Assembly (NCBI GenBank): GCA_020848545.1
Contig: JADLHZ010000085.1
Location: 62,001-126,000 of the forward strand
Origin: Deltaproteobacteria bacterium
GTDB lineage: Bacteria > Myxococcota > JADLHZ01
DNA: 64,000 nt
Reading direction: 5' to 3'
Below, piece after piece: positions 17,441-26,422 of the stretch. The notes beneath the pieces were generated by a model. That model saw only the letters and a program-made list of their open reading frames with translations, was not told where the DNA came from and searched no databases. The first letter of the stretch is position 1. Every line of letters starts with the position of its first letter. The translations under genes were made by a program, and so were the position numbers.

Positions 17441-19402
17441 ATGAGACTCTCACGTTTCGGCCGTGTCCTCGTGCTCGGTTTGCTCGCCTTGCCGCTGCTT
17501 GCCGGGTGCCAGCAGAAGACCCCGTGCAAGGCGGCTTGCTCGCCCTACTTCAGCGACCTCGAGCTCGCCGACTGGGACCAAACGCTGCGAAAGGCCAGCT
17601 TATCGATCGCCGGCCGGCTGCCCGACTCGATCGAGCGCGAGCTCGTCAAGCGGCAGGGCCAGGTCGGGCTCGAGAGCGTGCTCGATCAAATGATGACCGA
17701 GGAGCCGTTCTACGATCGCCTCAAGGAGATCTACAATGACGTCCTGCTGACCGATCGCTACCTCTCCGACGGCACGATGATCTTGGATCCCGAGCGCTTC
17801 CCGACCGCGCGCTACTTCGAAGAGTACGAGAACAACTCGCCGGACTTCATCGCCAACGCCTACGGTGCCAACTGGGGTATCGGCCGCGAGCCGTTGAACC
17901 TCATCGCCTACGTCGTGCGCAACAACCGAAACTTCGGCGAGATCCTGACCGCCGACTACACGCTGGTCAGCTCGTACACGGCGCAGTCCTACGGCCTCTA
18001 CGGCTACACCTTCGTTGGCGAGCCGTTCAGCAAGGAGAACCTGCTCGAGGCGCGCATCCCGGGCAGCGTACACGTGGGCTTGTTGACGACGCCGTCGTTT
18101 CTGAATCGCTTTCCGACCTCGGCGACGAACCGAAACCGCCACCGCTCGCGCTACGTGTACAAGCTCTTCTTGGACGTCGACGTGATGCTGCTCGGCACGC
18201 GGCCGCTGACGACGAGCAACATCGACGGCGACACGCCGACGATGAACGATCCGGCGTGCGTGTCGTGTCACGCCACGGTCGATCCGCTCGCGGGCATGTT
18301 TCAGAACTGGAACGACGAAGGCTTCTACCGTCCGCCCGAGCGCGGCTGGCACGACGACATGGTCGCGGCCGGCTTCAACGGCGAAAACTACAAGAAGGAC
18401 GGTCAAGAGCCGCTGCGATGGCTCGCGCAACGCATCGTGAAGGCGCCAGGCTTTCAGCGCGCGGCCGTCAATACGCTGTACAAGGGCCTGATCGGCGACG
18501 AGCCGATGGGCCTGCCCGAGGACGGCGAGACGCCGGAAGCGCTCGCGGCGATCGCCGCATTCGAGGCGCAGCAAGCGGTGCTCAGCGAGATCGGCCGCAA
18601 CTTCAAAGACTCGGGCTACAACCTGAAGACGGTGGTGAAGGGCATCATCCTCTCGCCGTACTTTCGCGCACGCAACATCAAGGAAGACGCCCCGGCCGAG
18701 CGCGATCTCGACTACGCGAAGATCGGCATGGGCCGGCTGCTGACGCCGGAGATGCTGAACCGCAAGATCAAGACTGTCCTCGCGCTCGATCGTTACTGGG
18801 GCGAGCCCGGCCGCCTCGAGCCCGAGCAGTATCTGCTGAGCGAAGATCGCTACCTCATTTATTACGGCGGCATCGACTCGGTGTCGACGACCACGCGCAT
18901 CACGCAGCCGAACGGCATCCAAGTGAACGTGGCGCGGCGCATGAGCAACGAGCTCGCGTGCCGCGCGGTCGCGCTCGACTTTTCACAGACGCGCAAAGGC
19001 CGCGCGCTCTTCCCGTACGTCGACGCTGGCACGCTGCCCGAGAACATCGAGGACGACACCATCGAGGGCGGCGCGAACCAAGACGCCATTCGGCTGAACA
19101 TTCAGTACCTGCACGATCGCTTGCTCGACGAGCGCAGAGTCATCGGCGACGACGAGCTCGAGCGCACCTTCAACCTGTACTTGGAGACGCTGCGCGACGG
19201 CCGCGAGCGCGTGGCCCGCGGTGAGACGCCGGCCGCGCTGCCCGGCGATTGCCAAGGCAACCGCGATCACTGGAACCCGCCGCCCGATGGCCAACGGCAG
19301 CAGCGGCGCAGCGGGATCACTGAAGACGCCGACTACAACGTGCGCGCATGGATGGCCGTCGTGTCGTACATGCTCGCCGACTACAAGTTTCTGTACGAGT
19401 GA
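17441..19402 (+). CDS. Lipoprotein with single CxxCH motif, DUF1592/DUF1588-like
   Basis: 653 residues from ATG 17441 (AGGTG upstream), with lipobox LLAGC. The region around ACVSCHATVDPLAGMFQNW matches the DUF1588-type motif, which carries one c-type heme-like CxxCH; conserved YNDVLLTDRYL and TTPSFLNRFPTSATNRNRHRS stretches also fit the DUF1592-type family. These proteins are common in Planctomycetes and Myxococcota, usually beside a DUF1501 gene, and the next gene is such a protein. They are thought to act in the periplasm, function unproven. Only one heme site is seen, fewer than in a true multiheme cytochrome. Confidence 0.75.
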   Translation: MRLSRFGRVLVLGLLALPLLAGCQQKTPCKAACSPYFSDLELADWDQTLRKASLSIAGRLPDSIERELVKRQGQVGLESVLDQMMTEEPFYDRLKEIYNDVLLTDRYLSDGTMILDPERFPTARYFEEYENNSPDFIANAYGANWGIGREPLNLIAYVVRNNRNFGEILTADYTLVSSYTAQSYGLYGYTFVGEPFSKENLLEARIPGSVHVGLLTTPSFLNRFPTSATNRNRHRSRYVYKLFLDVDVMLLGTRPLTTSNIDGDTPTMNDPACVSCHATVDPLAGMFQNWNDEGFYRPPERGWHDDMVAAGFNGENYKKDGQEPLRWLAQRIVKAPGFQRAAVNTLYKGLIGDEPMGLPEDGETPEALAAIAAFEAQQAVLSEIGRNFKDSGYNLKTVVKGIILSPYFRARNIKEDAPAERDLDYAKIGMGRLLTPEMLNRKIKTVLALDRYWGEPGRLEPEQYLLSEDRYLIYYGGIDSVSTTTRITQPNGIQVNVARRMSNELACRAVALDFSQTRKGRALFPYVDAGTLPENIEDDTIEGGANQDAIRLNIQYLHDRLLDERRVIGDDELERTFNLYLETLRDGRERVARGETPAALPGDCQGNRDHWNPPPDGQRQQRRSGITEDADYNVRAWMAVVSYMLADYKFLYE

Positions 19403-19413
19403 AGAGGTGCGCC

Positions 19414-20715
19414 ATGGCAATGGATAGACGCGAATTCTTGCAGAAGGCGGCGCTCACGGGCCTCGCCGTATTCGGTGCGCCGCTCACCGCTCGTGCACAG
19501 ACGATCAACGCGCCCTACGACGGACCGTTCTGGATCTTCGTCAACGCCAACGGCGGCTGGGATCCGACGGACCTCTGCGATCCGAAGGGGCGCGCCAACG
19601 AGCTCGCGCGCGATCCGGTGAATACGTACATGACGAGCGACATCTTGCAGGCGGGCAACATCACCTTCGCGCCGCACGCGCTCGCGCCGAACATCAGCCA
19701 CGCGGACTTTCTGGCGAAGTACAGCTCGCGCATGATGGTGATTCGCGGCATCGATCTTTCGACGAACGGGCACACCGAAGGTTTGCGCCACTCGTTCAGC
19801 GGGCGCCTGCCGGACGGCAATCCGTCGCTGGCCGCGATGATCGCCGCGACCTACGCGCCGTCTTTGCCGACCTCATACCTGACCGCCGGCGGCTACGATC
19901 CGACGATGGGCCTCGTCGGCGCCACGCGCATCGGCAACCCGAGCGTGCTGCAGACGATCGCCTTTCCGAATCAGGTGAACGCGACCGATCAGAGCATGCA
20001 GGCGAAGCGCAACTTCCAGGACGACATCGTCGTGCAGCGGGTGGAGCGGTATCGCGCCGAGCGCTGGTCGAGCCTCATGCAGCATCAGCGCTTGGCGCGG
20101 GTGCGCACGTCGATCGCAGAGCTGTACACCGCCGGGCTCGACCAGGGCACCTTGAAGAAGGTGAGCGAGCTGATGCCGAACCCGTTGTCGCGCGATCGCT
20201 TCGAGAGCCAGGCGCAGATCGCGTTGGCCGCCTACAAGGCCGGCGCGACGATCAGCATGTCGATGGGCTTTGGCAGCTTCGACACGCACGGCAACCACGA
20301 TCAGAGCCACATCCCGCAGATGGGCCAGCTGCTCACGAAGATCGACTTTCTATGGAACGAGGCTGATCGCCTGGGCGTCGCCGATCGGGTGATGTTGGTG
20401 CTGACGAGCGAGATGGGCCGCACGCCGAGCTACAACGCGGGTAACGGCAAGGATCACTGGAGCGTCACCAGCGCGATCGTGATGGGCCCGGGCGTGCCTG
20501 GCAACCGCGTGATCGGCGGCACGACGGAGCGCGTGGCCGCGATGAAGATCGATCCCGACACCTTGGCCACGGTCGACGCAAAGGATCCGAACGGCGTGAT
20601 GCTGACGCCGGCGATCGTGCACGATGCGTTGCGCGACATGGCCGGCGTGAACGACGACTTCCGCCGGCAGTTCCCGATCTATCCGGAGAAGAAGATCGAT
20701 CTGTTCAAGGCGTGA
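19414..20715 (+). CDS. DUF1501-family protein with Tat signal
   Basis: 433 residues from ATG 19414 (GAAGAGGTG upstream). The N-terminus DRREFLQKAALTGLAVFG is a twin-arginine signal, so the protein is exported folded, probably with a cofactor or metal. The core follows the DUF1501 / alkaline-phosphatase-like fold: GGWDPTDL near the start, FSGRLPDGNPSL in the middle, SFDTHGNHDQSH and TSEMGRTPSYN with KDHW near the end, where His and Asp could bind metal. It lies 11 bp after the CxxCH lipoprotein gene, the standard pair. The reaction is unknown. Confidence 0.88.
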   Translation: MAMDRREFLQKAALTGLAVFGAPLTARAQTINAPYDGPFWIFVNANGGWDPTDLCDPKGRANELARDPVNTYMTSDILQAGNITFAPHALAPNISHADFLAKYSSRMMVIRGIDLSTNGHTEGLRHSFSGRLPDGNPSLAAMIAATYAPSLPTSYLTAGGYDPTMGLVGATRIGNPSVLQTIAFPNQVNATDQSMQAKRNFQDDIVVQRVERYRAERWSSLMQHQRLARVRTSIAELYTAGLDQGTLKKVSELMPNPLSRDRFESQAQIALAAYKAGATISMSMGFGSFDTHGNHDQSHIPQMGQLLTKIDFLWNEADRLGVADRVMLVLTSEMGRTPSYNAGNGKDHWSVTSAIVMGPGVPGNRVIGGTTERVAAMKIDPDTLATVDAKDPNGVMLTPAIVHDALRDMAGVNDDFRRQFPIYPEKKIDLFKA

Positions 20716-20837
20716 TCGGCTGTTCAACGAGTTCGTGTTGACGGACAAGCACTTGCGACCCTCCCTGCTGCCGGCCGTTGACAAGCCGTGCACCAAAAAA
20801 GCACCAAGCCGCGCACACTCGGGGAGGGTTAGTTAGA

Positions 20838-21236
20838 ATGGCAACACGGGCACAGAAGAAGAAGGCGAAGTCGACGAGCGCACCAAGCAGCACCCGGCTC
20901 GGGCGGGTCGAGATCATGCTCGAGGATCTGGGCGGCAAGATGGATCTGCTCGCGGAAACCTTCGGCGCAAGATTCGACGCGACCGATCGCAAGATCGACG
21001 CGCTCCGCTCCGAGCTCATCGCGCGCATCGAGGTGCTCGAAGCAGTCGTCCGCGAGCTCGCAGCGGCCGTGCGCAAGAACAGCGAAGACATTCGCAAGAA
21101 CAGCGAAGACATCGCGGCCCTGCGCGCTGAGATGTCGGCGCTCAAGATTGAGGTAAGTACCTTGGCAACGCGGGCGGAGCTCAAAGTCCTCGACGAGCGA
21201 GTGACGCGCCTCGAAGCTCAGCTCGCCGTGCCCTGA
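20838..21236 (+). CDS. Small coiled-coil protein, unknown function
   Basis: 132 residues from ATG 20838 with GGAGGG 10-15 bp upstream. After a basic N-terminus (ATRAQKKKAKSTSAPSS) almost the whole protein is a predicted coiled coil with heptad periodicity; KNSEDIRKNSEDI is a short tandem repeat at about residues 78-90. Such proteins serve as oligomerisation or spacer elements. A spacer of 122 bp separates it from the DUF1501 gene. No family is identified. Confidence 0.6.
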   Translation: MATRAQKKKAKSTSAPSSTRLGRVEIMLEDLGGKMDLLAETFGARFDATDRKIDALRSELIARIEVLEAVVRELAAAVRKNSEDIRKNSEDIAALRAEMSALKIEVSTLATRAELKVLDERVTRLEAQLAVP

Positions 21237-21246
21237 GCGCAGGCGC

Positions 21247-21738
21247 TCAATTGCCGAGGCGCCAGCCACCGTCCTCGAACACGAAGTCGGCCGGTGGACC
21301 GCCCGGAGGACCGCCGAACTGAATCCGCTCGAAGCTCTGCTTCGTCGCCGACTGGAACACGAGCTTGCCGAGCGCCGGATTCAAGGTCGCATACTCGTCG
21401 CGTTGATCAGCAAGCAGGTACTTCAGCGCGCCCTGCGGTGCGATCGCGAGGAGGCTCGCGCGCATGTTCTTCGTCAAACATTGCAAGTACGTCGGCACGT
21501 CGCCCTTCTCGGTCGCGGCGAGGAAGGTCTCGAGGGTTTGCTGCGGCGTCGCGAACTTGCCGGGCGTCGAGAGGCCTAAGGTCTTCTTGTAGGCGCGGAT
21601 GTCGGAGCCGTTCGGCTCGCGCGCGCTCGGCTTCTGCGCAGCGCCGTCCGGCACGACCGCGGCTTTTTGCACGGGCGGCTCGGCGGTCGCCTGCGAAGGA
21701 ATCGTCTGTGCGGCGGTGGTTCTCGATTTGACGCTCAT
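21247..21738 (-). CDS. Small protein of unknown function, 163 residues
   Basis: From ATG 21738. The first 60 residues are Ala/Pro/Ser-rich and probably disordered. The core (about 70-163) has the pattern FATPQQTLETFLAATEKGDVPTYLQCLTKNMRASL, typical of small proteins that pair a SnoaL/NTF2-like cone with a helical start, ending FVFEDGGWRLGN. That resembles the DUF4878/lumazine-like NTF2 fold used for secreted or regulatory proteins, but no signal peptide is seen. Convergent with the coiled-coil gene. Confidence 0.55.
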   Translation of the reverse strand: MSVKSRTTAAQTIPSQATAEPPVQKAAVVPDGAAQKPSAREPNGSDIRAYKKTLGLSTPGKFATPQQTLETFLAATEKGDVPTYLQCLTKNMRASLLAIAPQGALKYLLADQRDEYATLNPALGKLVFQSATKQSFERIQFGGPPGGPPADFVFEDGGWRLGN

Positions 21739-21823
21739 ACAAAGAGCATCGCCGCCGAAACGCCCGCCGGTGTGAGTCTGGCGCGTATCCGCGGCCGCTT
21801 GGCGCTCATCGCCCGATGCGTGC

Positions 21824-22405
21824 TCATGAAAACGTCGGCGCGTTCGCAAGCTCATCGACGTCGGCGGCGGCGCGCGGCAACGCCGCTTGCAAGGTTGGCC
21901 GGAGCGCCAGCAGCGCCGCGACGAACGCGTCGACGTCGTCGCGCCTGACCGCCGCGCGCAGCTCCGTCGCAGAGATCTCGGGCGCGTTCAGGTCGCGCAC
22001 GATCGCCACGTCGCGCTCGAGCTTGGCCACGAAGATCAGCACGCCGGTGCGCCCGCGCGTTTGGCTGACGCCAAGCTCGACAAACGCTGCGCGCGCGGCG
22101 GTGAGCGTGTGCGGCCGGCGGATGAACAGCCGGCGCAACGCGGGCGTGCGCCGGCACACGAGCGCGCCGAGCCCGAACACGATCAAGACGTCCACAGGCA
22201 TCGCCGCCACGCTGAACGAGCGCGGGTAGAAGAGCAGCACGAGCAAGGTGAGAAACGCAGCCGCCGCGCCGAAACCCAGGTCGATCGCGCCGTAGTCGCC
22301 GGCACGCGCGCGCACCGCGACGACGATCTCGGCGGCCGTGACCTCTTCGACCGCCGCCACCGCGACGCTCACCTTCGCTTGTGCTTCTTTCGAGTAGAAG
22401 CTCAT
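21824..22405 (-). CDS. TPM-domain membrane protein
   Basis: 193 residues from ATG 22405, overlapping the preceding stop (ATGA). It fits the TPM (TLP18.3/Psb32/MOLO-1) family: an N-terminal KVSVAVAAVEEVTAAEIVVAVRARAGDY stretch, two membrane segments in the middle (about 54-105), and a second half with GRTGVLIFVAKLERDVAIVRD. Such proteins are membrane-anchored or secreted and act in envelope quality control or photosystem repair in plants. Translational coupling to the Tim44-like gene indicates joint function. Confidence 0.8.
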   Translation of the reverse strand: MSFYSKEAQAKVSVAVAAVEEVTAAEIVVAVRARAGDYGAIDLGFGAAAAFLTLLVLLFYPRSFSVAAMPVDVLIVFGLGALVCRRTPALRRLFIRRPHTLTAARAAFVELGVSQTRGRTGVLIFVAKLERDVAIVRDLNAPEISATELRAAVRRDDVDAFVAALLALRPTLQAALPRAAADVDELANAPTFS

Positions 22406-24030
22406 CCCCGGTAGACCTCGTCTTGCTCGATGCGGCTCAGCACCCAGTCGAAGCGACCCGAGCTCACCTTCGCATCGCACGCGGTGCAGCTGCCGGCCAT
22501 GTTGATGTCGAGCGCCGCGCCGCAATTCGGACACGTGGGCGCGTCCGAGGCCGCGCCGTGCTTCTCGGCGCTGCGGATGAAGGTCCAGTACTCACTGAAC
22601 GCGCGCTCGTTCTTCTTCGAGCCGCTCACCACCTTGCCGCTCGCATCGACCGTGTAGTCGAGGCCGGTGGCGAAGACGCGCAGCGTGAACGCGTCGTAGT
22701 ATTTGTCGCTCGTCAGGCGCGCAGGCTCGAAGCGGGTGATGCGCGCGTTCTCGCTCACGTTCGTCAGGCCGGCGCGCTTGTACGCCGCGATCCAATATTG
22801 CTGCGCCACGAACAAGCGGTCGCTGAGAAACGGGCGCATCGCTTTCAGATCGCGCTTCGTCCACGCCGCTTGGAAGGTGGCGAAGACGAGCCGCACGCGC
22901 CGGAACAAGCCTTCGACCTCGAACGCGGGATCACGCGCCTTCAGCTCGGCCAGCGCCTCGTTGAGCCGCGCGTCGACCACAGTCGGTTCGCCCGTGCCCT
23001 GCTCGGCGACGTTGCCGGTGAGCGCCGGCGCCTTCTCGCTCCGCTCCTGGGCGATGATGCTCGTGATGCGCCAGTCGAAGCGGCCGGTGTCGATGGTCTC
23101 GCGGCACATCCTGCAGACGCTCGACTGCTCCGGATCGAGCGGCGCGCCGCAGTTGGGACAGTGAAACGTGCTGACCCGCTCCGGCGGCCGAGACTTCGCG
23201 CCCGCGAGACGCATGAGCCTCCAGCGCTCGCGATGATAGTAGCTCTGCGTCTTGTCGCGCTTGTACTCGCTCAAGCTCGTCTCGAGCTCGATCTCGAGCG
23301 TGGCCGCGTCGTCCTTCACAGTGCCATCCACGATCGTCATGCTGCCGATCACCACGTCTTCGACCGAGGTGAGCTCGGCGTTCGTGATGGCGGCGCGCAC
23401 TTCGTCGCTCATGTATGGCTTCAGCATGGGGAGCTTCTGCGCACCGCGCGCGCGCTGCACCTCCGCATAGAGCGCATAGACGAAGTCGGCGAAGACCACC
23501 GGTGAGAAGTCGGGATCCTGGCGCGTGATCTTCTTGAACAGCGCCCGCTCGCTCGCCGGCGTCTTCGCGGATCCCTTCTTCTGCTGCGGCGCCGCGGTCG
23601 ACCACTCGCGCGGCTTCTTCTTGCCGCTGAACGAGCCGAGCACGACCATCATGGCGACGAGCACGAGGACGCCGATGACCACGTAGAGAAAGTTCGGCAC
23701 CCAGAGAAAGCCGGCCACCGCACCAGCAAGGCTGAGCGCTCCGAACAAGAAGCGCAGCGCGCCTTGCTTCGTCGCGGCGAAGAAGCCGAGACCGAGCACG
23801 ATGCCGACGACGACCACCGGCCCGGCGATCTCCGGATAGTTGATCAAGAGATCGATGAGCATGATCGCGATGTCGAAGAAGAGCTCGAAGCCGTCCCCGT
23901 CGCCGCCGCCTCCGCCGCCGCCGGAAAAGCTGTCGCCGCCGCCCGGACGCGCGAGCGCCTCGGCCGTCCAAAGAAGAGCAGGCATGAGCGTGAGAAGGGC
24001 GCGGCGTAGCAAGCACCGAGAGCGTAGCAA
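22402..24030 (-). CDS. Membrane protein with two Tim44-like domains and two zinc ribbons
   Basis: About 542 residues. The start is uncertain: TTG 24030 gives a signal peptide (RCLLRRALLTLMPALLWTAEALA); TTG 24072, TTG 24012 and ATG 23985 are alternatives, none with a good ribosome site. The Gly-rich segment after the signal (GGGGGGGDGDG) is typical of Tim44-domain proteins. Membrane segments follow, then two Tim44-like domains of about 140 residues, each ending in a Cys4 zinc ribbon (CPNCGAPLD with CRMC; CPNCGAALD with CTAC). The duplication suggests a tandem receptor or sensor at the membrane. It forms a unit with the TPM gene. Confidence 0.75.
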   Translation of the reverse strand: MLRSRCLLRRALLTLMPALLWTAEALARPGGGDSFSGGGGGGGDGDGFELFFDIAIMLIDLLINYPEIAGPVVVVGIVLGLGFFAATKQGALRFLFGALSLAGAVAGFLWVPNFLYVVIGVLVLVAMMVVLGSFSGKKKPREWSTAAPQQKKGSAKTPASERALFKKITRQDPDFSPVVFADFVYALYAEVQRARGAQKLPMLKPYMSDEVRAAITNAELTSVEDVVIGSMTIVDGTVKDDAATLEIELETSLSEYKRDKTQSYYHRERWRLMRLAGAKSRPPERVSTFHCPNCGAPLDPEQSSVCRMCRETIDTGRFDWRITSIIAQERSEKAPALTGNVAEQGTGEPTVVDARLNEALAELKARDPAFEVEGLFRRVRLVFATFQAAWTKRDLKAMRPFLSDRLFVAQQYWIAAYKRAGLTNVSENARITRFEPARLTSDKYYDAFTLRVFATGLDYTVDASGKVVSGSKKNERAFSEYWTFIRSAEKHGAASDAPTCPNCGAALDINMAGSCTACDAKVSSGRFDWVLSRIEQDEVYRG

Positions 24031-24171
24031 AATGCTGCGCGATGTCAGGGAATCGTTGACACCATGCGTCAACGCCGCGTGTCTTGCTTTGCGGCTGCGT
24101 CGTCAAAAACTTGTCTAGACAAGCCGAGGTGCGAACGTGCAAGAGAGCGCGGTCCGAAGGCGAGGGGCAAG

Positions 24172-25299
24172 ATGGCAGTGATTCACGTCGTGGACGATGA
24201 GACAGCGATCCGGCTCCTCGTCGGTTACATCCTGCGCAGCCTCGGCCACCAAGTCGAGCTGCACGCCTCGAGCGACGAGCTCTTCGCGAAGCTCGCGCAC
24301 GCGCCGGCCGATCTCGTGATCACCGACTTCATCATGCCGCGCATCGACGGCTTCGAGCTCTGCCGCCGCCTGCGCGCCGACGCCAAGACCGCGAAGGTGC
24401 CGATCATCGTCATGACCGGCTTCGAGCTCGAGCCGCTCGTCGCCGACTCGTTGAAGAACGGCCTCTCGGTGAGCGACATCCTGCCGAAGCCCTTCTTCGC
24501 CGAGCGCCTGATCGACATGGTGACGCGCTCGACGAAGCAAGCGCAGACGATCGAGCCCGTCACCGACCTCGCGCTCGATGACGTCAGCGAAGCGCGCATC
24601 GCCAAGGCCATCCGCGCCGTTGGCCAGCGCCTGCAACCGCGCATCGAAGCGAAGATCAACGTCTCGATCACTTGGGAGCAGCAAGCGCTCACCGCGTTCA
24701 CCTCGGACGTGAGCACGACGGGCCTCTACATCGTCGGCGAGCGCTGTCCGCCGCCGAACGCCGATGTGACGGTCGCGGTGGCCGCGTTCGAAGGCAAGGC
24801 GCCGGTCGTGCTGCACGCGGTCGTCGCGCACGTGCGCCAGCTCGACGACGGCGCCTACGGCTTCGGGCTCGCGCTGCAAGAGCCGCGCGTGCAGAGCTTC
24901 TACGCCTGGTACCAGCTCATCGCGCGCTTGCATCAAGTCGATCGCACAGCCCATCAGGCCGTCCGCCGCACCACCACGCGCGCGCCGATCATGGGCGAAG
25001 TGCGCGTGGACGTCGACGCGTCGCAGAGTGTCTTGTGCGCGCTCGGCGACATCAGCGCGGGCGGCATGCGCCTCTTCGGCGAGACACCGCTGCCGCCAGA
25101 GGCGCCCCTCACGATCCACTTTCAATTGCCGGAAGACGCTGGCGCGCGCAAAACTCGGGCGCGCGTGCGGTGGATGCAGAAGCAAGCGCCGGGGCGCTTG
25201 GTCTACGGGCTCGCGTTCGAAGAGACCGACGACACCGTGGCCGACGCGATCGCGCGCTACGTGAATGATCTCGCGTCGAGGCCGCTGCTCGAGATCTGA
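24172..25299 (+). CDS. Response regulator receiver with two PilZ domains
   Basis: 375 residues from ATG 24172 with GAGGGG 4-9 bp before it. The receiver domain (1-120) has acidic pocket D8/D9, phospho-acceptor D52, T82 and K106, all intact. Two PilZ domains follow (about 150-260 and 270-370). Both keep RxxxR (RLQPR; RTTTR) and the DxSxxG motif (DVSTTG; DISAGG), so both should bind c-di-GMP. The protein could join phosphorelay and c-di-GMP signals, perhaps in motility or polar localisation. Confidence 0.92.
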   Translation: MAVIHVVDDETAIRLLVGYILRSLGHQVELHASSDELFAKLAHAPADLVITDFIMPRIDGFELCRRLRADAKTAKVPIIVMTGFELEPLVADSLKNGLSVSDILPKPFFAERLIDMVTRSTKQAQTIEPVTDLALDDVSEARIAKAIRAVGQRLQPRIEAKINVSITWEQQALTAFTSDVSTTGLYIVGERCPPPNADVTVAVAAFEGKAPVVLHAVVAHVRQLDDGAYGFGLALQEPRVQSFYAWYQLIARLHQVDRTAHQAVRRTTTRAPIMGEVRVDVDASQSVLCALGDISAGGMRLFGETPLPPEAPLTIHFQLPEDAGARKTRARVRWMQKQAPGRLVYGLAFEETDDTVADAIARYVNDLASRPLLEI

Positions 25300-25309
25300 C
25301 TCTCGTCAT

Positions 25310-25331
25310 GCGCGTCGAGAGCGGGACGCGC
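25310..25331. terminator. Convergent-end hairpin
   Basis: GCGCGTC (25310-25316) pairs with GACGCGC (25325-25331) over an 8-base loop, between the stop codons of the receiver-PilZ gene and the PilZ gene. A short AGTTTC follows. Termination is plausible but the T-run is poor. Confidence 0.35.
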
Positions 25332-25335
25332 AGTT

Positions 25336-25725
25336 TCAGTCCCTGAGACCCGCGACGCGATCGTGCAGGATGCGCTTCTGCACGAAGCGGTACAAGCAGC
25401 GCGCCGACTCCGAGGTCAGCGTCTCGAACGCGAGGCCAACGTCGAGATCGTTCCCCGCGTAGCGCTGCGCCACGACACGCGCCGTCGCCTCGATCGTCTC
25501 TTCGGTGCCAGGCAGCCGAAAGCGCAGATGCAAGCGCTCGCCGGCAAAGTGCGCCACGCGGCCATCGCGTGACAGAGCACGCATGCCGGTGAGGCTGACG
25601 TCACGCGCGCGCAGCGCCTTCGACATATGCCACGGCAGCTCGACGCGTGCGTAGACCGGTACGCGCGGTGAGTGACGCTTGTCGTCCAGATCGCTGAGGT
25701 CGATGTCGAATGATTCTTGGTCCAT
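25336..25725 (-). CDS. Single PilZ-domain protein
   Basis: 129 residues from ATG 25725. After an acidic tail (FDIDLSDLDD), the PilZ domain has RHSPR (RxxxR) and DVSLTG (DxSxxG), so c-di-GMP binding is expected. The rest is a single beta-barrel. It is convergent with the double-PilZ receiver gene and is followed on the other strand by the DTW-domain gene. Role: c-di-GMP effector, target unknown. Confidence 0.9.
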   Translation of the reverse strand: MDQESFDIDLSDLDDKRHSPRVPVYARVELPWHMSKALRARDVSLTGMRALSRDGRVAHFAGERLHLRFRLPGTEETIEATARVVAQRYAGNDLDVGLAFETLTSESARCLYRFVQKRILHDRVAGLRD

Positions 25726-25791
25726 GCGATCGAATCTAATGATCGCGCGCGCGCCTGGCAAAATTCTGGCGCCTCTGTTTGAGTCCGCCGC

Positions 25792-26421
25792 GTGACGGAA
25801 ACGAACGCCTGCACGCGCTGCGGCAAACCTGAATCGATCTGCGTATGCGATCGCGCACCGACGCTGAAGTCGCCCGTCGACGTCTTGATCCTGCAACATC
25901 CGCAAGAGCAGGACGTCGACCTCGGCACAGTGCCGCTCTTGCTCGCTTCGCTGCCGCGCGCCGAAAAGGTCGTCGGCCTGTCGTGGGCGTCGTTCTCGCA
26001 AGCCCTCGGCCGTGACGCCGATCCCGCCGAGTGGCTCGTCCTCTATCCGTCGTCGTTGAAGCGCGAGCTCAGCGCCGCCGAAAAGGCGACACCGGTCGTG
26101 CTGCTCGATCGCAAAGGCGCGACGATGGAGCCAAAGCGCGTGAAGGGCATCGTCGCGCTCGACGGAACCTGGTCGCAAGCGAAAGCGTTGTGGTGGCGCA
26201 ACGCGTGGATGCTCAAGCTCGGCCGCGCGCTCGTGCACCCGAAGGAGCCGTCGATCTACGGGCGCATGCGCAAAGAGCCGCGGAAGGAATATGTGTCCAC
26301 GCTCGAAGCGGTCGCGATGGTCGTCGATGCGCTCGGTGGCGACCTAGGGCCGGAGCTGCGGAGGTTGTTTCGGACGATGGTGCAGAAGGCGCGAGACAGC
26401 GCACCGAAGACCGGGCGCTGA
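25792..26421 (+). CDS. DTW-domain tRNA-uridine aminocarboxypropyltransferase
   Basis: 209 residues, GTG start. An N-terminal Cys cluster (CTRCGKPESICVC) looks like a zinc knuckle, and the defining DTW motif is present as DGTWSQAKAL, with an SPOUT-like surrounding. TapT-type enzymes transfer the 3-amino-3-carboxypropyl group of SAM to U47 of tRNA (acp3U). The stop is 1 bp from that of the convergent mini-lipoprotein. Confidence 0.92.
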   Translation: MTETNACTRCGKPESICVCDRAPTLKSPVDVLILQHPQEQDVDLGTVPLLLASLPRAEKVVGLSWASFSQALGRDADPAEWLVLYPSSLKRELSAAEKATPVVLLDRKGATMEPKRVKGIVALDGTWSQAKALWWRNAWMLKLGRALVHPKEPSIYGRMRKEPRKEYVSTLEAVAMVVDALGGDLGPELRRLFRTMVQKARDSAPKTGR

Positions 26422-26422
26422 A

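Noticed and set aside
20738-20810. TTGACG/TTGACA hexamers before the coiled-coil gene as promoters
   Set aside because: No acceptable -10 element lies 16-18 bp downstream of either one.
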